This document shows, one piece after another, positions 16,099-24,635 of a stretch of DNA of 64,000 nucleotides; position 1 is the stretch's first letter; every line of letters begins with the position of its first letter. The notes under the pieces were generated by a model, which saw only the letters and a list, made by a program, of their open reading frames with translations, had not been told where the DNA came from and made no database searches. A program made the translations under genes and the position numbers. Source of the stretch: Collinsella sp. (GTDB lineage Bacteria > Actinomycetota > Coriobacteriia > Coriobacteriales > Coriobacteriaceae); contig DXZQ01000013.1 of NCBI GenBank assembly GCA_019419585.1, positions 1 to 64,000 on the forward strand, read 5' to 3'.

Positions 16099-19000
16099 CT
16101 AATCCTCCTTCTTTGCTACGTTGCCGTTGCTCCAAACGTTATGGGCACGATCGCTGCCGTCGATCCATTTGTCGTTCACACGCGTGTTCGTGCAGGTGAA
16201 CGTGGCGTCGTTCGCGCTCGAAGCAGCGGAGATGGTTGTCTGCGCCTTATCGCCCGGCTGCTTGCCGGGGACGCCGATCTGGCTGCTGTAGCGCCATGCC
16301 CACGCTGAGTCCTCCTCGACGGTGTAGATACCCGCCGGGACCGCAAGCTCGATAGCGCCGGAGTACCAGGTGGAACCGTCCTTCAGCTGCTCATCCGATG
16401 ACACCGTTACCTCAACCGTGCGTTCCTCCAAGGCGTTGCCGTCCATGCCGGCCCGGGAAACCTTGAAGCGGAACGTCTTGCCCTTCGCCCAGCTATCCTG
16501 GGTTTGCTTGACGATCTTGAGCGTATGCGTAGCGGCGAAATCGAACACCGCATTGCCATCGCTCTGAGTGCCGTCGCCCGTGAGCTTGTAGTCCAAACGA
16601 TTCGTCAGCTCAAACGAGCCCTCGCCTGAACCCGAACTGTAAAGCGAGACATACTTCCCGTTGACAGGCGCAGGAGTCTGGCCAGGAAGACCATAGCCCA
16701 CGCGGTCAACGTGCACCGTCAGTTGCGTGCCCATGAAGGGCTTTGCAAAGCAAGCCTTGAACGGCGCCTTATCGCTCTTGTCATCTATCGTGTTCGCGGC
16801 ATTGGGATCAAGCAACCACTTGAGCTGCCCGGTCACATTCTTAGGGCTCGCATCGTCCGACGTGTCGTTAGCGACGACCTTATACGTCACCGGATGCAAA
16901 TCCATGTTGGCTGTAACCGGTTTACCCTTGAAGTCGCTCCACGCCACAGCTTTGTCGCCATTAACCCACTGCCACTCCAAGAACAACTCCTTCAAGCTGC
17001 TATCCGCTCGCTCGCCCAGGAATGCGACGATTGCGGAGTAGGCTTCGGGATCGTAGGCCACTTCCTTTGGCTCCATGACGGGTTCACCCTTGTCGTCATA
17101 GACCGGGTTGCCGTTCTCGTCCATCTTGGGCACCTTAACTGTCTGAACAAAGCCGGCATTGCCATCCTGGCCACGCAGAACACTCGTATCGTTCGGGTCT
17201 ACCGTAGCGGTGTAGATGACGTTGCCTTCGGTGTCGTGATAGCGCACTTTAAGCGGCGTAGGCTTGTAGATCGCCGTGTATGTGACCTCTCGGAACGGCT
17301 CGTTGCCATCGAGGAAATAAGTCTTGTCCCCTGTCATAAGAGTGTAGCTATCGTTGCCCTTATAGTCGCGTGACCAGCCGACAAAGTCGTACTTGGTGCC
17401 GTCTTTGCCGACAACCTCAGTTACAGCTTTTACCTCCAGCGAAATTTGATCGCCAGAGTCGGTGCGCGAAAGATAACGCACGGAACCGGGGTCGTCCAGG
17501 TTGGTATCGATATTTGATTGGACATGCACCGGGCTGGTACGGTAAACCGGGTACAGCTCCATGGGGGCCTTGACCACCGTGTTTTTATCCACCATGGGAA
17601 CGCCGTCCGACCAAACGACATACCCGCTGCCTTCCGCCGGCTTAGTTTCCGTCCAGCCTACGAAGGCATTGTATGCGTTCGTTGCGGCATCAATCTCGCC
17701 GACGTTATACGTAGGCAGCGGCATGCCACCCGTAAGGTTGCCGAGTCTATCGCCCTGCTGAGCAACTTTGCCATCCACATCTTTGGCATTGAGATGATAC
17801 ACGACCGCCAACGGCGAATAGTACGCCACAAATGTATAGGCCCCGCCGGGTTCCACCTGATGAGAATACGAGTTATCGCCGTTAGGTTCGATGTCTTCAA
17901 CTTCGCCATTCGGAAGCTCGATCTCAACCTTCTGCAACTTATACAGCTCACCGCCTGCTTTATAAACCGGAGTCGTGACGTCAGGGGTCACCGTTGCCGT
18001 AGCAGGGTCGGTGCCCGCGTTGATAACGGGATCGATGTCGTACCTAGGCACATTGACCTTGTCCGTGCCCTTAAAACCGGCGCGATACAGGTTGGTGGTG
18101 TACCTAACATCGTACTTCGCGTACACCGGATAGGCATCCTGCCACTGGGTGACCTTAAAATCTGGTTTCACCAGATACGGTTCGGCCTTATCCGGGTCAG
18201 AAGTGGTGAAGGAATCGCCCTCGACATCGTAGATATACTTCCAGACGTCAGAACCCTTCTGGACCTCGGCGGTCGAAATCCAGCCCAGGAACTTATAGCC
18301 CGGCACCGCCATCTCCGCATCGGTCGGAGAGGCTTCGAGTGTCAGGTTGGGATTGACGTCACCCTCCTTTCCGTGCTCGGGCGTGTTGTCTACCGTCTGC
18401 TCGGTATGGATAAACGGATATTTATAGGTGTAGGTGCTATCGGAGTCCAGCAGCAATGGAGCCTCATAACGTCGCGTGACGCTCTTAACCGAGACATCGT
18501 CCTTGCCATAAAAGCTGACGCTTGTCGTCACCATGGCACGCATGTAATACTCCGAATCGATGCCAATCTCGCTCTGAACGGGGTTGCCCACGCAGGTCCA
18601 GCACCCGCCTTGGCGCTCGAGGGTCCAGAAATATAAATGGTATCGCTTGCTCGCCGGCCTAAAGTAAAACTTCAGCGCTCCTGCGACCCACTCGTCATCC
18701 AGTGTGCCCGAACCCGGGAAATCCGTATCGGCAATGACATTTTTCCGGGTATCCGCACCTGTATCGTTTTTGACCGTATGCGAATACGCTTTCAAAGGCG
18801 CAACGATGAGCGTCTCTGCCCCAAAGCGCCCCTCATTGCATTCGTCCTTATAGTTTTCCTTCAGTCCGTGATAGACGTGCTCGGGACCCCAGTGCACGAT
18901 ATTCTCTCGCACGTAGCTCGATCCGACCTGCTCGTTAAACGAGGTTTGGTACCCGTTCCACACAGAGCAGAGGAGTCTAGAATCCTTATAGGCATCGTTC

Positions 19001-21549
19001 GTCATCGACTTGACGTAATAGTCCACGCGGTACTCAAAGCGGGCGATGTAGGTATGCGGCACGGTTAAATCGACATCTGCGGGGAGCGTATAGCTGGGAT
19101 CGCGGCTTACGCGCACCTCAAGCGGGGCATCCTCGGTTCCCTTGTTTTCGTACCAACCCAGGAAGCGGTAGCCGTCGGGCAGCGCACCGTCCTCAGATAA
19201 AGGTTTGTTGTCCACGTCGCACACCTGCACCGTGTACACACCGGTGCCATCCTCGGCAGTCTCAACCTTAACGACAGTTTTGCCCACGCCCGCGCGCTGG
19301 GTCTTATCGTCAAGCTCATCCCGCTCATTGCCCTCAAACACCGTCATGATGTTCGACACATAGTCGCTGTACACCGGATAAAAATCGGCGGGGCCAAGCA
19401 CAGTGATCTCGGTGCCGGCAGGATAGAACGCACCGGCGTTTTTTAGCTCGGCAAGCTCAGGCGAGGTAATGGCCGCATAGCCGCCATGCATCCCTTCCTC
19501 GCCGCTCGGCTTCGTCGTCCAACCGATAAAGGTGGCGCTGGCAGATAGAGCGCCGCGGTCCGCAGGGGCAACCGGCGTTAAACCGACACCATAGCGGTAC
19601 CAATCCGTCGACTTGTCGTGCTCCTCGCCACTCTGCCACGAGAGCGTCTTGCCCTTGACGTTATAGAACAGCACCTGCGCCTCGTACGAAGCAATAAACA
19701 GGTCGTTGCCCTTAAAGGCCTCGGCCCCCTTCGCGTTATCGGCGGTATAGGTCGACGTTTTCTCGTGCGCTTCGTTCTTCTGGACCTGCTTGCCAGCCTT
19801 AACGGCATCGGCATCGGTCTTGCCGTTAAACCAGGCGTTATCGGCATCGATACGGTTCACATTGACTCCGGGCTCGCGGAACCAGCCCATGAAGCGATAA
19901 CCGCCGTTGGCCTCGGTCAAACCTTCAGGCTTCGCGGAGGTATCCTGCTTAAACGTAACCGACGTATCGCCCTGGGCCAAGCCCTGGGCCGTTCCCGCCA
20001 GCACAGCACTCACGGCAAAGGTGTACGGATCCGAGGTCGCTTGATCAACACCGAGTTTGGTTGCCGCAATTGTCGCGGTACCCGCGCCGGGGAAATCGGT
20101 CGTCGCCTTAACGCTTTGGCCATGCACGGGAATCTTCAGCTTGTAATCCATCGCCCACTCATTGGCGTGCGTGCCACCCAGAGCCCCGTCGTTAGCAGTC
20201 GAGCGCATGGTACCGGCACAAAAATCGTAGTCGTGCTCTTCCCACAGCTCACGCGTGGTATAGCGCTCGTCGTCCCACGGGCCATAGCCGTCGCCCTTAG
20301 TGGTACCGTCGCCGCCAAACGCGGGGATTTTCTTTTTAGCGGGATTACCCTGGCTATTGCCATTCAAGCTCACGCTCGGTTTAAAGTAGCACTCGGTAAC
20401 TTTGGCATCATCCTTGTTGACGCGCGCTCCAATACCGCCCAAGTTCACATCGTTTTGGATGATGGGGATCACGGCGATGGGGTTGTACTGACGCGAACTC
20501 AAATCGCCCGCAAAATGGCTGCGAACGAGCTCGTTGCCCTCGGCGGTCAAAATTCGGCCCGCCAGGCCGCCCGTCCACGCACGCGTCACGGCGACGACGC
20601 CCACATATGACGCGGCATAGCTGTAGCACTGCGCCGTCGAGAAGCAGTCGATAATCTTGGCCTCGCCCGCCATGCAGCCCACAAAACCCGAGGCGTACAC
20701 GTTGTTGCCGCCCAGGGCGCCAATGGCCACGTCGTACTTATTGGTGACGTCGGTCATGCCCTTCTCGGCAATCGAGCCGTCGTCCTTACGCGTCGGCGTC
20801 ACGCGGCAGTACTCGATAGTCGACTTCTTAACGTAGCCGGCAAACGCCGCCATATACAGACCCTCACCGCCGAGCGCCTGCACGCCCGAGGTCGTATTGT
20901 TGACGGCACGGCCGCCACGGACCTCGCAGTTGTAGAGGGTGCAGCCGTCGAGCTCGCCGGCGATGAGACCGCCCTCAAAGCCTGCGTTGGTAATGAGGTT
21001 GAGGGCGTTGTTGGCGCAGGTCACGTGCAGCGTGCTCTCCATGACCATAACGTTTTCGAAGTGGGTGTTGACGGCCTTGCCCACGATAATGCCGCCGCGG
21101 AAGTCGGCCCAAATGTTGGCATCCTTGACCAGGAAGTTCTTGATGGTAGCGCCGTCGGTCTCGGCAAAAAAGCCCGTATCGCGCTCGGGATCCAGCATAT
21201 TGTTGGCGTAGTTCAGGCCCGTCACGGTGTGATTCTGGCCATCGAAAACACCCTTAAAGGGATGTTCTTTGTTGCCAAAGGAGAGGTGCTTGACCGTATC
21301 CGCAACAATGGCGTTCATATCATCATCGTTAAGAACGATATCGTTATCGAGATAGACGCGCCACTGCGACGTGTCGCGCTGACGCGACAGCGCGACGCAT
21401 GCCAAGAAGTCGTTCCTGTTTGTGATATGGAATTCGGTCTGATCCTCGGCATGCGCTGCCGCCGGCAGCACCATAACGCAGCAAAAGGCGATCGCCGCCA
21501 CGGCAACCAGCCTGCCGAGCACGCCTCGGTTCACGATCTTAATCTTCAT
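16099..21549 (-). CDS. Giant secreted repeat protein (1816 aa) of the SipW locus
   Basis: The signal peptide (about 1-34, cleavage near 'AAAHAEDQ') is classical, unlike its neighbours'. Residues about 35-450 look like a GLUG-type beta-helix ('FDGQNHTVTGL', 'GGLAGRI'). From about 490 to 1500 there are six or more InlB-B-like repeats marked by 'GYRFMGWF', 'TFIGWTTKP', 'GYRFLGWYEN', 'GYKFLGWIST', 'AFVGWTETKP' and 'DFVGWSRDY'. Residues about 1675-1790 resemble a CNA-B/DUF7601 pilin domain ('LKIVKQTQDSWAKGKTF', 'FTCTNTR'). It ends NGNVAKKED with no LPXTG signal or membrane helix, so retention must depend on partners. Probably an adhesin or fibre-associated protein. Confidence 0.82.
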   Translation of the reverse strand: MKIKIVNRGVLGRLVAVAAIAFCCVMVLPAAAHAEDQTEFHITNRNDFLACVALSRQRDTSQWRVYLDNDIVLNDDDMNAIVADTVKHLSFGNKEHPFKGVFDGQNHTVTGLNYANNMLDPERDTGFFAETDGATIKNFLVKDANIWADFRGGIIVGKAVNTHFENVMVMESTLHVTCANNALNLITNAGFEGGLIAGELDGCTLYNCEVRGGRAVNNTTSGVQALGGEGLYMAAFAGYVKKSTIEYCRVTPTRKDDGSIAEKGMTDVTNKYDVAIGALGGNNVYASGFVGCMAGEAKIIDCFSTAQCYSYAASYVGVVAVTRAWTGGLAGRILTAEGNELVRSHFAGDLSSRQYNPIAVIPIIQNDVNLGGIGARVNKDDAKVTECYFKPSVSLNGNSQGNPAKKKIPAFGGDGTTKGDGYGPWDDERYTTRELWEEHDYDFCAGTMRSTANDGALGGTHANEWAMDYKLKIPVHGQSVKATTDFPGAGTATIAATKLGVDQATSDPYTFAVSAVLAGTAQGLAQGDTSVTFKQDTSAKPEGLTEANGGYRFMGWFREPGVNVNRIDADNAWFNGKTDADAVKAGKQVQKNEAHEKTSTYTADNAKGAEAFKGNDLFIASYEAQVLFYNVKGKTLSWQSGEEHDKSTDWYRYGVGLTPVAPADRGALSASATFIGWTTKPSGEEGMHGGYAAITSPELAELKNAGAFYPAGTEITVLGPADFYPVYSDYVSNIMTVFEGNERDELDDKTQRAGVGKTVVKVETAEDGTGVYTVQVCDVDNKPLSEDGALPDGYRFLGWYENKGTEDAPLEVRVSRDPSYTLPADVDLTVPHTYIARFEYRVDYYVKSMTNDAYKDSRLLCSVWNGYQTSFNEQVGSSYVRENIVHWGPEHVYHGLKENYKDECNEGRFGAETLIVAPLKAYSHTVKNDTGADTRKNVIADTDFPGSGTLDDEWVAGALKFYFRPASKRYHLYFWTLERQGGCWTCVGNPVQSEIGIDSEYYMRAMVTTSVSFYGKDDVSVKSVTRRYEAPLLLDSDSTYTYKYPFIHTEQTVDNTPEHGKEGDVNPNLTLEASPTDAEMAVPGYKFLGWISTAEVQKGSDVWKYIYDVEGDSFTTSDPDKAEPYLVKPDFKVTQWQDAYPVYAKYDVRYTTNLYRAGFKGTDKVNVPRYDIDPVINAGTDPATATVTPDVTTPVYKAGGELYKLQKVEIELPNGEVEDIEPNGDNSYSHQVEPGGAYTFVAYYSPLAVVYHLNAKDVDGKVAQQGDRLGNLTGGMPLPTYNVGEIDAATNAYNAFVGWTETKPAEGSGYVVWSDGVPMVDKNTVVKAPMELYPVYRTSPVHVQSNIDTNLDDPGSVRYLSRTDSGDQISLEVKAVTEVVGKDGTKYDFVGWSRDYKGNDSYTLMTGDKTYFLDGNEPFREVTYTAIYKPTPLKVRYHDTEGNVIYTATVDPNDTSVLRGQDGNAGFVQTVKVPKMDENGNPVYDDKGEPVMEPKEVAYDPEAYSAIVAFLGERADSSLKELFLEWQWVNGDKAVAWSDFKGKPVTANMDLHPVTYKVVANDTSDDASPKNVTGQLKWLLDPNAANTIDDKSDKAPFKACFAKPFMGTQLTVHVDRVGYGLPGQTPAPVNGKYVSLYSSGSGEGSFELTNRLDYKLTGDGTQSDGNAVFDFAATHTLKIVKQTQDSWAKGKTFRFKVSRAGMDGNALEERTVEVTVSSDEQLKDGSTWYSGAIELAVPAGIYTVEEDSAWAWRYSSQIGVPGKQPGDKAQTTISAASSANDATFTCTNTRVNDKWIDGSDRAHNVWSNGNVAKKED

Positions 21550-21552
21550 GGG

Positions 21553-22212
21553 CTAGTTCGCCTCCGGCCAGCCCACGACGTCGAGCACGTCGAGGACGGT
21601 ATCGTTTGCCTGCTGATTTTTGGCCTGCACGGCCTGAACGTCGATATCGAGTTTGAATGAGCCACCGCGCGCGGCCTCGTTGTAGTCGCCCACAAAGCGC
21701 AGCGAATCCATGAGGCTCTCCGTCATGGCGCCGGGATCGAGCATGCCGCCACGCCCAGCCAATCCGCGGTAGTAGTACCACCCATCGCCGTCATCGATCC
21801 ACGGGGACCCCTCGCCCGCGTTCACATGAAACGCGACGTTGTCCGAGGCATCCGCACTCGAGCTGTCGGGCGCCACCAAAGTCATGCGTAGACGCACACG
21901 AACGTACTCAGGCTGCGCGCCGACGTTCTCCACGCGCACAATGCGGCTGATGTCAGAGCCCCCGGCCTTTGTGTTGGGATAGTCACCGTGCTCGTTGGGC
22001 TCAAACGGAATCTCCTCGCCCTGCTCGTTTAGGGTGTATTCGCAGACTCGTGCCTTCACGCTGCCAAACGATAGAACGTTGTTCGCCGGAACCATATCAA
22101 CGGTAAAAGCCAGCGTGCCGCACAGGCACGCCAGGGCCAACAGCGCCATCGCGGCAAGCGCCAAGGTGCGTTTCTGATTGTCGGAAAGATTGTTGAGCAT
22201 TACGTTCGCCAA
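21553..22212 (-). CDS. TasA/camelysin-like SipW-dependent secreted protein 2
   Basis: A 219-residue protein (TTG start, or ATG at 22200 beginning MLNNLSDNQ). The signal region 'LALLALACLCGTLAFTVDM' is followed by 'NNVLSFGSVKARVCEY', matching the camelysin pattern N-x-F-x-x-G-x-V. A beta-rich body follows with 'VENVGAQPEYVRVRLRMTL' and 'WYYYRG', which resembles the YWTSP region of protein 3. The stop is three bases before the giant gene. It is probably a minor fibre or adaptor subunit processed by the SipW-like peptidase. No strong ribosome site distinguishes the two starts. Confidence 0.78.
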   Translation of the reverse strand: MANVMLNNLSDNQKRTLALAAMALLALACLCGTLAFTVDMVPANNVLSFGSVKARVCEYTLNEQGEEIPFEPNEHGDYPNTKAGGSDISRIVRVENVGAQPEYVRVRLRMTLVAPDSSSADASDNVAFHVNAGEGSPWIDDGDGWYYYRGLAGRGGMLDPGAMTESLMDSLRFVGDYNEAARGGSFKLDIDVQAVQAKNQQANDTVLDVLDVVGWPEAN

Positions 22213-22232
22213 TCGTCGATCAAAGGGGGACC

Positions 22233-22277
22233 GAGATCCCGACCCGAAAATGGGGATGGGGAGCGGACCGGGATCTC
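22233..22277 (-). promoter_or_regulatory. Intercistronic hairpin after TasA-like gene 1
   Basis: GAGATCCC (22233-22240) and GGGATCTC (22270-22277) form a stem between the first and second TasA-like genes. With no T-run following, it may stabilise or process mRNA and raise the first gene's expression over the rest. Confidence 0.4.
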
Positions 22278-22293
22278 AGTGGGGGGAGCGGGA

Positions 22294-23022
22294 TTACTTC
22301 TGGGTGGCAGCCCAAGTCTTGGCCTGAGCAACGGCGTTGGCGGCAGCGTCAGTCTCGTTGCCCTTCTGGTCGGCACCGAAGATGTAGGCAGAGACGACAA
22401 TCTCAGGCTTAACATTCTCACCCGAAACAACGTTCTCGCTTGTCATTGCACCGGGAATCATCACCCGGCTAAAGAGCTCGCCGGTGTAGAGATCCTGACT
22501 AGCGCTCTTAGCACCCAAGGCGACGGGGCCATTCGTGGCGCCCTTGGCGTACATGAACAGACCGCTTACGTACTGGTTCTCAGTGCCGTTGGTCGTGGTC
22601 ATATCAGCAACCGGCTTCCAGTTGTTGTTGAGGGTGAAGTAAGGAGTCTTCGCATAAGTTGGATCGTCCTTGACCACAGCGTTCTTTACATAGATGAACA
22701 CAAAAGCGTCGTCGGAACCCTTTTTAATACCCACATTCGGGTTCTTGTCCATCGGGGAGCCCGGAATCATCTTGTGTTCTGTCTCGGGGTCCCACTTGGT
22801 CTCGAACAGGTAGGCCTTGCCAGCGTTCGGCTTAGTGGGGTCCGGATTCTCGGGGTTTACCGGGTCAGGCTTATTCTCGGGAGCCTCAAATTTTCCAATC
22901 GTAAACACGTTCTCCAGGCTCTCCGTATGCGTCAGCCAGGCGTAGGTGCCCACGCCGGCAGCCAGTACCAGCAGCAGCAAGGCGGCAATGATGCCGTAGC
23001 GCTTTTTCTTCTTGTTTTCCAT
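22294..23022 (-). CDS. TasA-like SipW-dependent protein 1, probable major fibre subunit
   Basis: A 242-residue protein starting MENKKKKR at an ATG preceded by AGGAAG. The SipW-type signal is 'LVLAAGVGTYAWLTHTESL', followed by 'NVFTIGKFEAPE', the camelysin/TasA signature. The body is a beta-sandwich-like domain with 'FVFIYVKNAVV' and a Pro/Asn-rich stretch (about 50-65), ending in an Ala-rich C terminus. It is the first gene after the signal peptidase and is separated from the rest by a hairpin, as expected for the most abundant subunit. Family members polymerise into extracellular fibres; a role in biofilm or host adhesion here is inference. Confidence 0.8.
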   Translation of the reverse strand: MENKKKKRYGIIAALLLLVLAAGVGTYAWLTHTESLENVFTIGKFEAPENKPDPVNPENPDPTKPNAGKAYLFETKWDPETEHKMIPGSPMDKNPNVGIKKGSDDAFVFIYVKNAVVKDDPTYAKTPYFTLNNNWKPVADMTTTNGTENQYVSGLFMYAKGATNGPVALGAKSASQDLYTGELFSRVMIPGAMTSENVVSGENVKPEIVVSAYIFGADQKGNETDAAANAVAQAKTWAATQK

Positions 23023-23093
23023 CGTTCTCTTCCTTTCGAAAATCGACTTCCCCGACGGCAGCCCCAACTGCCACCGACACCTCTCCCCTGCCG

Positions 23094-23651
23094 CTATGAA
23101 CGCCGCTCCCTCGCATGCGCGCGGGCATGCTTGCCCGCAGGCTCATCGGGAACCATCCGATCGAGCACAATCGACGCCGCGGCCAGCAGCGCCAGAACGG
23201 CCACCATAACAAGCAAACCGGGCATCGTCGTGCAATATGCGTTAACGAAGCCCAGGTAAGGGACACAAAAAGAAACGACGCCGATCACGCGTGAAAAAGG
23301 CGTCTGCTCGGCGTCGTGCATGATGGTTCCATCTGCATTTTTGTTTGCGATTCCCTGCGTGCTGATCGTCTGCGCCACAGGGTCGACCTCGTACACCTGG
23401 TGGGTCACTACGGCGCCGTCCGATCGGTAAAAAGTTGCATTGTCGCCCATGGCAATATCCGTTGGATCAACCTGGTGAACAAACACCATGGAGCCGACGG
23501 GAAGCTCGGGTTCCATAGAGCCCGAAAGCACTGCATAGGGCGTGCATCGAAATGCACGAGGACCAAAAGAAACGACGGCAAGAGCCATGACGAGCGCAAT
23601 CGCCAAGCTACTGAGAAGTGCAATAAAATGTTTGAGTGCACGAGCCGCCAT
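23094..23651 (-). CDS. sipW: SipW-type signal peptidase I
   Basis: A 185-residue membrane peptidase. An N-terminal helix (about 8-30) is followed by 'AVLSGSMEPELPVGSM' with nucleophile Ser45, then 'DGAVVTHQVYEVD' with His84 where bacterial type I peptidases carry Lys. Ser/His is the ER-like SipW arrangement. A second helix lies at about 145-165. SipW enzymes process TasA/camelysin-type pre-proteins, and three such genes follow directly. The 5' leader is about 120 nt from the promoter at 23779-23807. It is the first gene of the operon. Confidence 0.88.
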   Translation of the reverse strand: MAARALKHFIALLSSLAIALVMALAVVSFGPRAFRCTPYAVLSGSMEPELPVGSMVFVHQVDPTDIAMGDNATFYRSDGAVVTHQVYEVDPVAQTISTQGIANKNADGTIMHDAEQTPFSRVIGVVSFCVPYLGFVNAYCTTMPGLLVMVAVLALLAAASIVLDRMVPDEPAGKHARAHARERRS

Positions 23652-23778
23652 AATGATTAATTCATCCCCATCGAGGCCTTATTCGACCCATCCAAAGGTC
23701 AGCAAGTTTCAACAGGAACCGCAAGGCGATTGAAAAGTGAGTCCGAAATAAGCCAATTTGGAATCTTTTCGTAATAAA

Positions 23779-23807
23779 AACATAGCGATGTGCTACACAT
23801 TTTTCAA
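23779..23807 (-). promoter_or_regulatory. Promoter of the SipW/TasA locus
   Basis: On the minus strand TTGAAA (23807-23802), 17 nt, then TATGTT (23784-23779): five-sixths and four-sixths of the sigma70 consensus with ideal spacing, in an AT-rich region (23660-24000) unlike the surrounding DNA. Confidence 0.6.
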
Positions 23808-23949
23808 TGTTTTGTCGCTAAATGCTACTTATTTTGACGTAAGTGGTCATTTATCCCCAAATTAGTCTGTTTTATCCAATATCTGTGACTAACCCCCTAC
23901 GCAATCCCTCCATAGAGGGTTAAATACTTTGAAAAACTCAAATATCGTA

Positions 23950-23959
23950 CCCCCCCCCC
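23950..23959. repeat. Ten-base poly-C tract upstream of the SipW/TasA promoter
   Basis: An uninterrupted run of ten C lies about 145 nt upstream of the -35 element. Such tracts are prone to slipped-strand length change. The rest of 23652-24049 holds the promoter and AT-rich DNA with no gene seen. Confidence 0.7.
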
Positions 23960-24049
23960 ACATTAAAAATACTGCTGGAAGTACCGTTTATTTTTAACTT
24001 TTTTTGTAGCTTTACGACAGCCCCATGTAGTTCGCGGCCCACAGCCCTC

Positions 24050-24345
24050 TGGAAGCCATGTCCCAGAATTCGCGTCCGGAGTGGGATGCGGTTTCCGCTT
24101 GTGGCCCCGTTGGGAAGCCACATCCCGCTTCGATCACGAATTCCGGGTTGCACTTTCCATCAAGGCCCTCAACCGGAAACGGCATCCCGTTTCTCGGCCA
24201 AATACTGGGATGTAGTTTCCACAGAGCCCTTCAACTGGAAACCGCATCCCATTCCAAAGGCAAATTCCGGGACGCAGCTTCCGCAACCCCACCCATCCGG
24301 AAAGCCCATCCCACTCTAGACACATCTGGGTATGGAATTATCAGC
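24050..24345. repeat. Five-unit hairpin array with 62-nt period, copy B
   Basis: Units start at about 24050, 24111, 24173, 24235 and 24297, in the same orientation and order as copy A at 14348. Typical arms are CCGGAAACGGCATCCC and GGGATGTAGTTTCCA. The fifth unit again lacks the right arm and ends ATCTGGGTATGGAATTA. The two arrays are recognisably paralogous but diverged. Confidence 0.85.
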
Positions 24346-24351
24346 CACCTG

Positions 24352-24558
24352 CTAGGCATAGGTTCTGCAACGTGGCGCCCGCCCGGCGGCGCCTTGCTGC
24401 ATGAATCCCATCGAGTGATGCGTAAAGAAGCCCGGATACGTCTGGTAGCCGTACTCCATCTGGCGATACATCCAGCAAATGCACGAGACTGTATCATTCA
24501 AAACCGACTCATCATCCGGATTATGGAAATATCCCCCCAGACCCTTGCCACGGCGCAC
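24352..24558 (-). CDS. Possible small ORF (68 aa), unrecognised
   Basis: A GTG-initiated frame reads through 'GGYFHNPDDESVLNDTVSC' and 'MEYGYQTYPGFF'. Composition is protein-like, but the only ribosome-like GGAGG overlaps the start codon and the 3' end runs toward the hairpin array. It could be a gene remnant. Nothing else is seen in this part of the gap. Confidence 0.25.
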   Translation of the reverse strand: MRRGKGLGGYFHNPDDESVLNDTVSCICWMYRQMEYGYQTYPGFFTHHSMGFMQQGAAGRAPRCRTYA

Positions 24559-24570
24559 CTCCGTTTTAAG

Positions 24571-24598
24571 AAAAAAGCCTCGAGAATCTCGAGGCTTT
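24571..24598 (-). terminator. Terminator of the flavodoxin gene
   Basis: AAAGCCTCGAG (24574-24584) pairs with CTCGAGGCTTT (24588-24598). On the minus strand the stem is followed by a run of six T, 38 nt after the flavodoxin stop. Confidence 0.85.
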
Positions 24599-24635
24599 CA
24601 CGTTTGTATTATTTCGAGCGCACGACGGCGATTAT

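Noticed and set aside
16099..16250. LPXTG sorting signal on the giant protein
   Set aside because: The C terminus ends NGNVAKKED after a pilin-like domain with no hydrophobic segment.
24050..24345. CRISPR array
   Set aside because: Same reasons as for the other array; units are only loosely alike.
24231..24497. Minus-strand ORF across array B
   Set aside because: It runs through the hairpin array and has a low-complexity translation.
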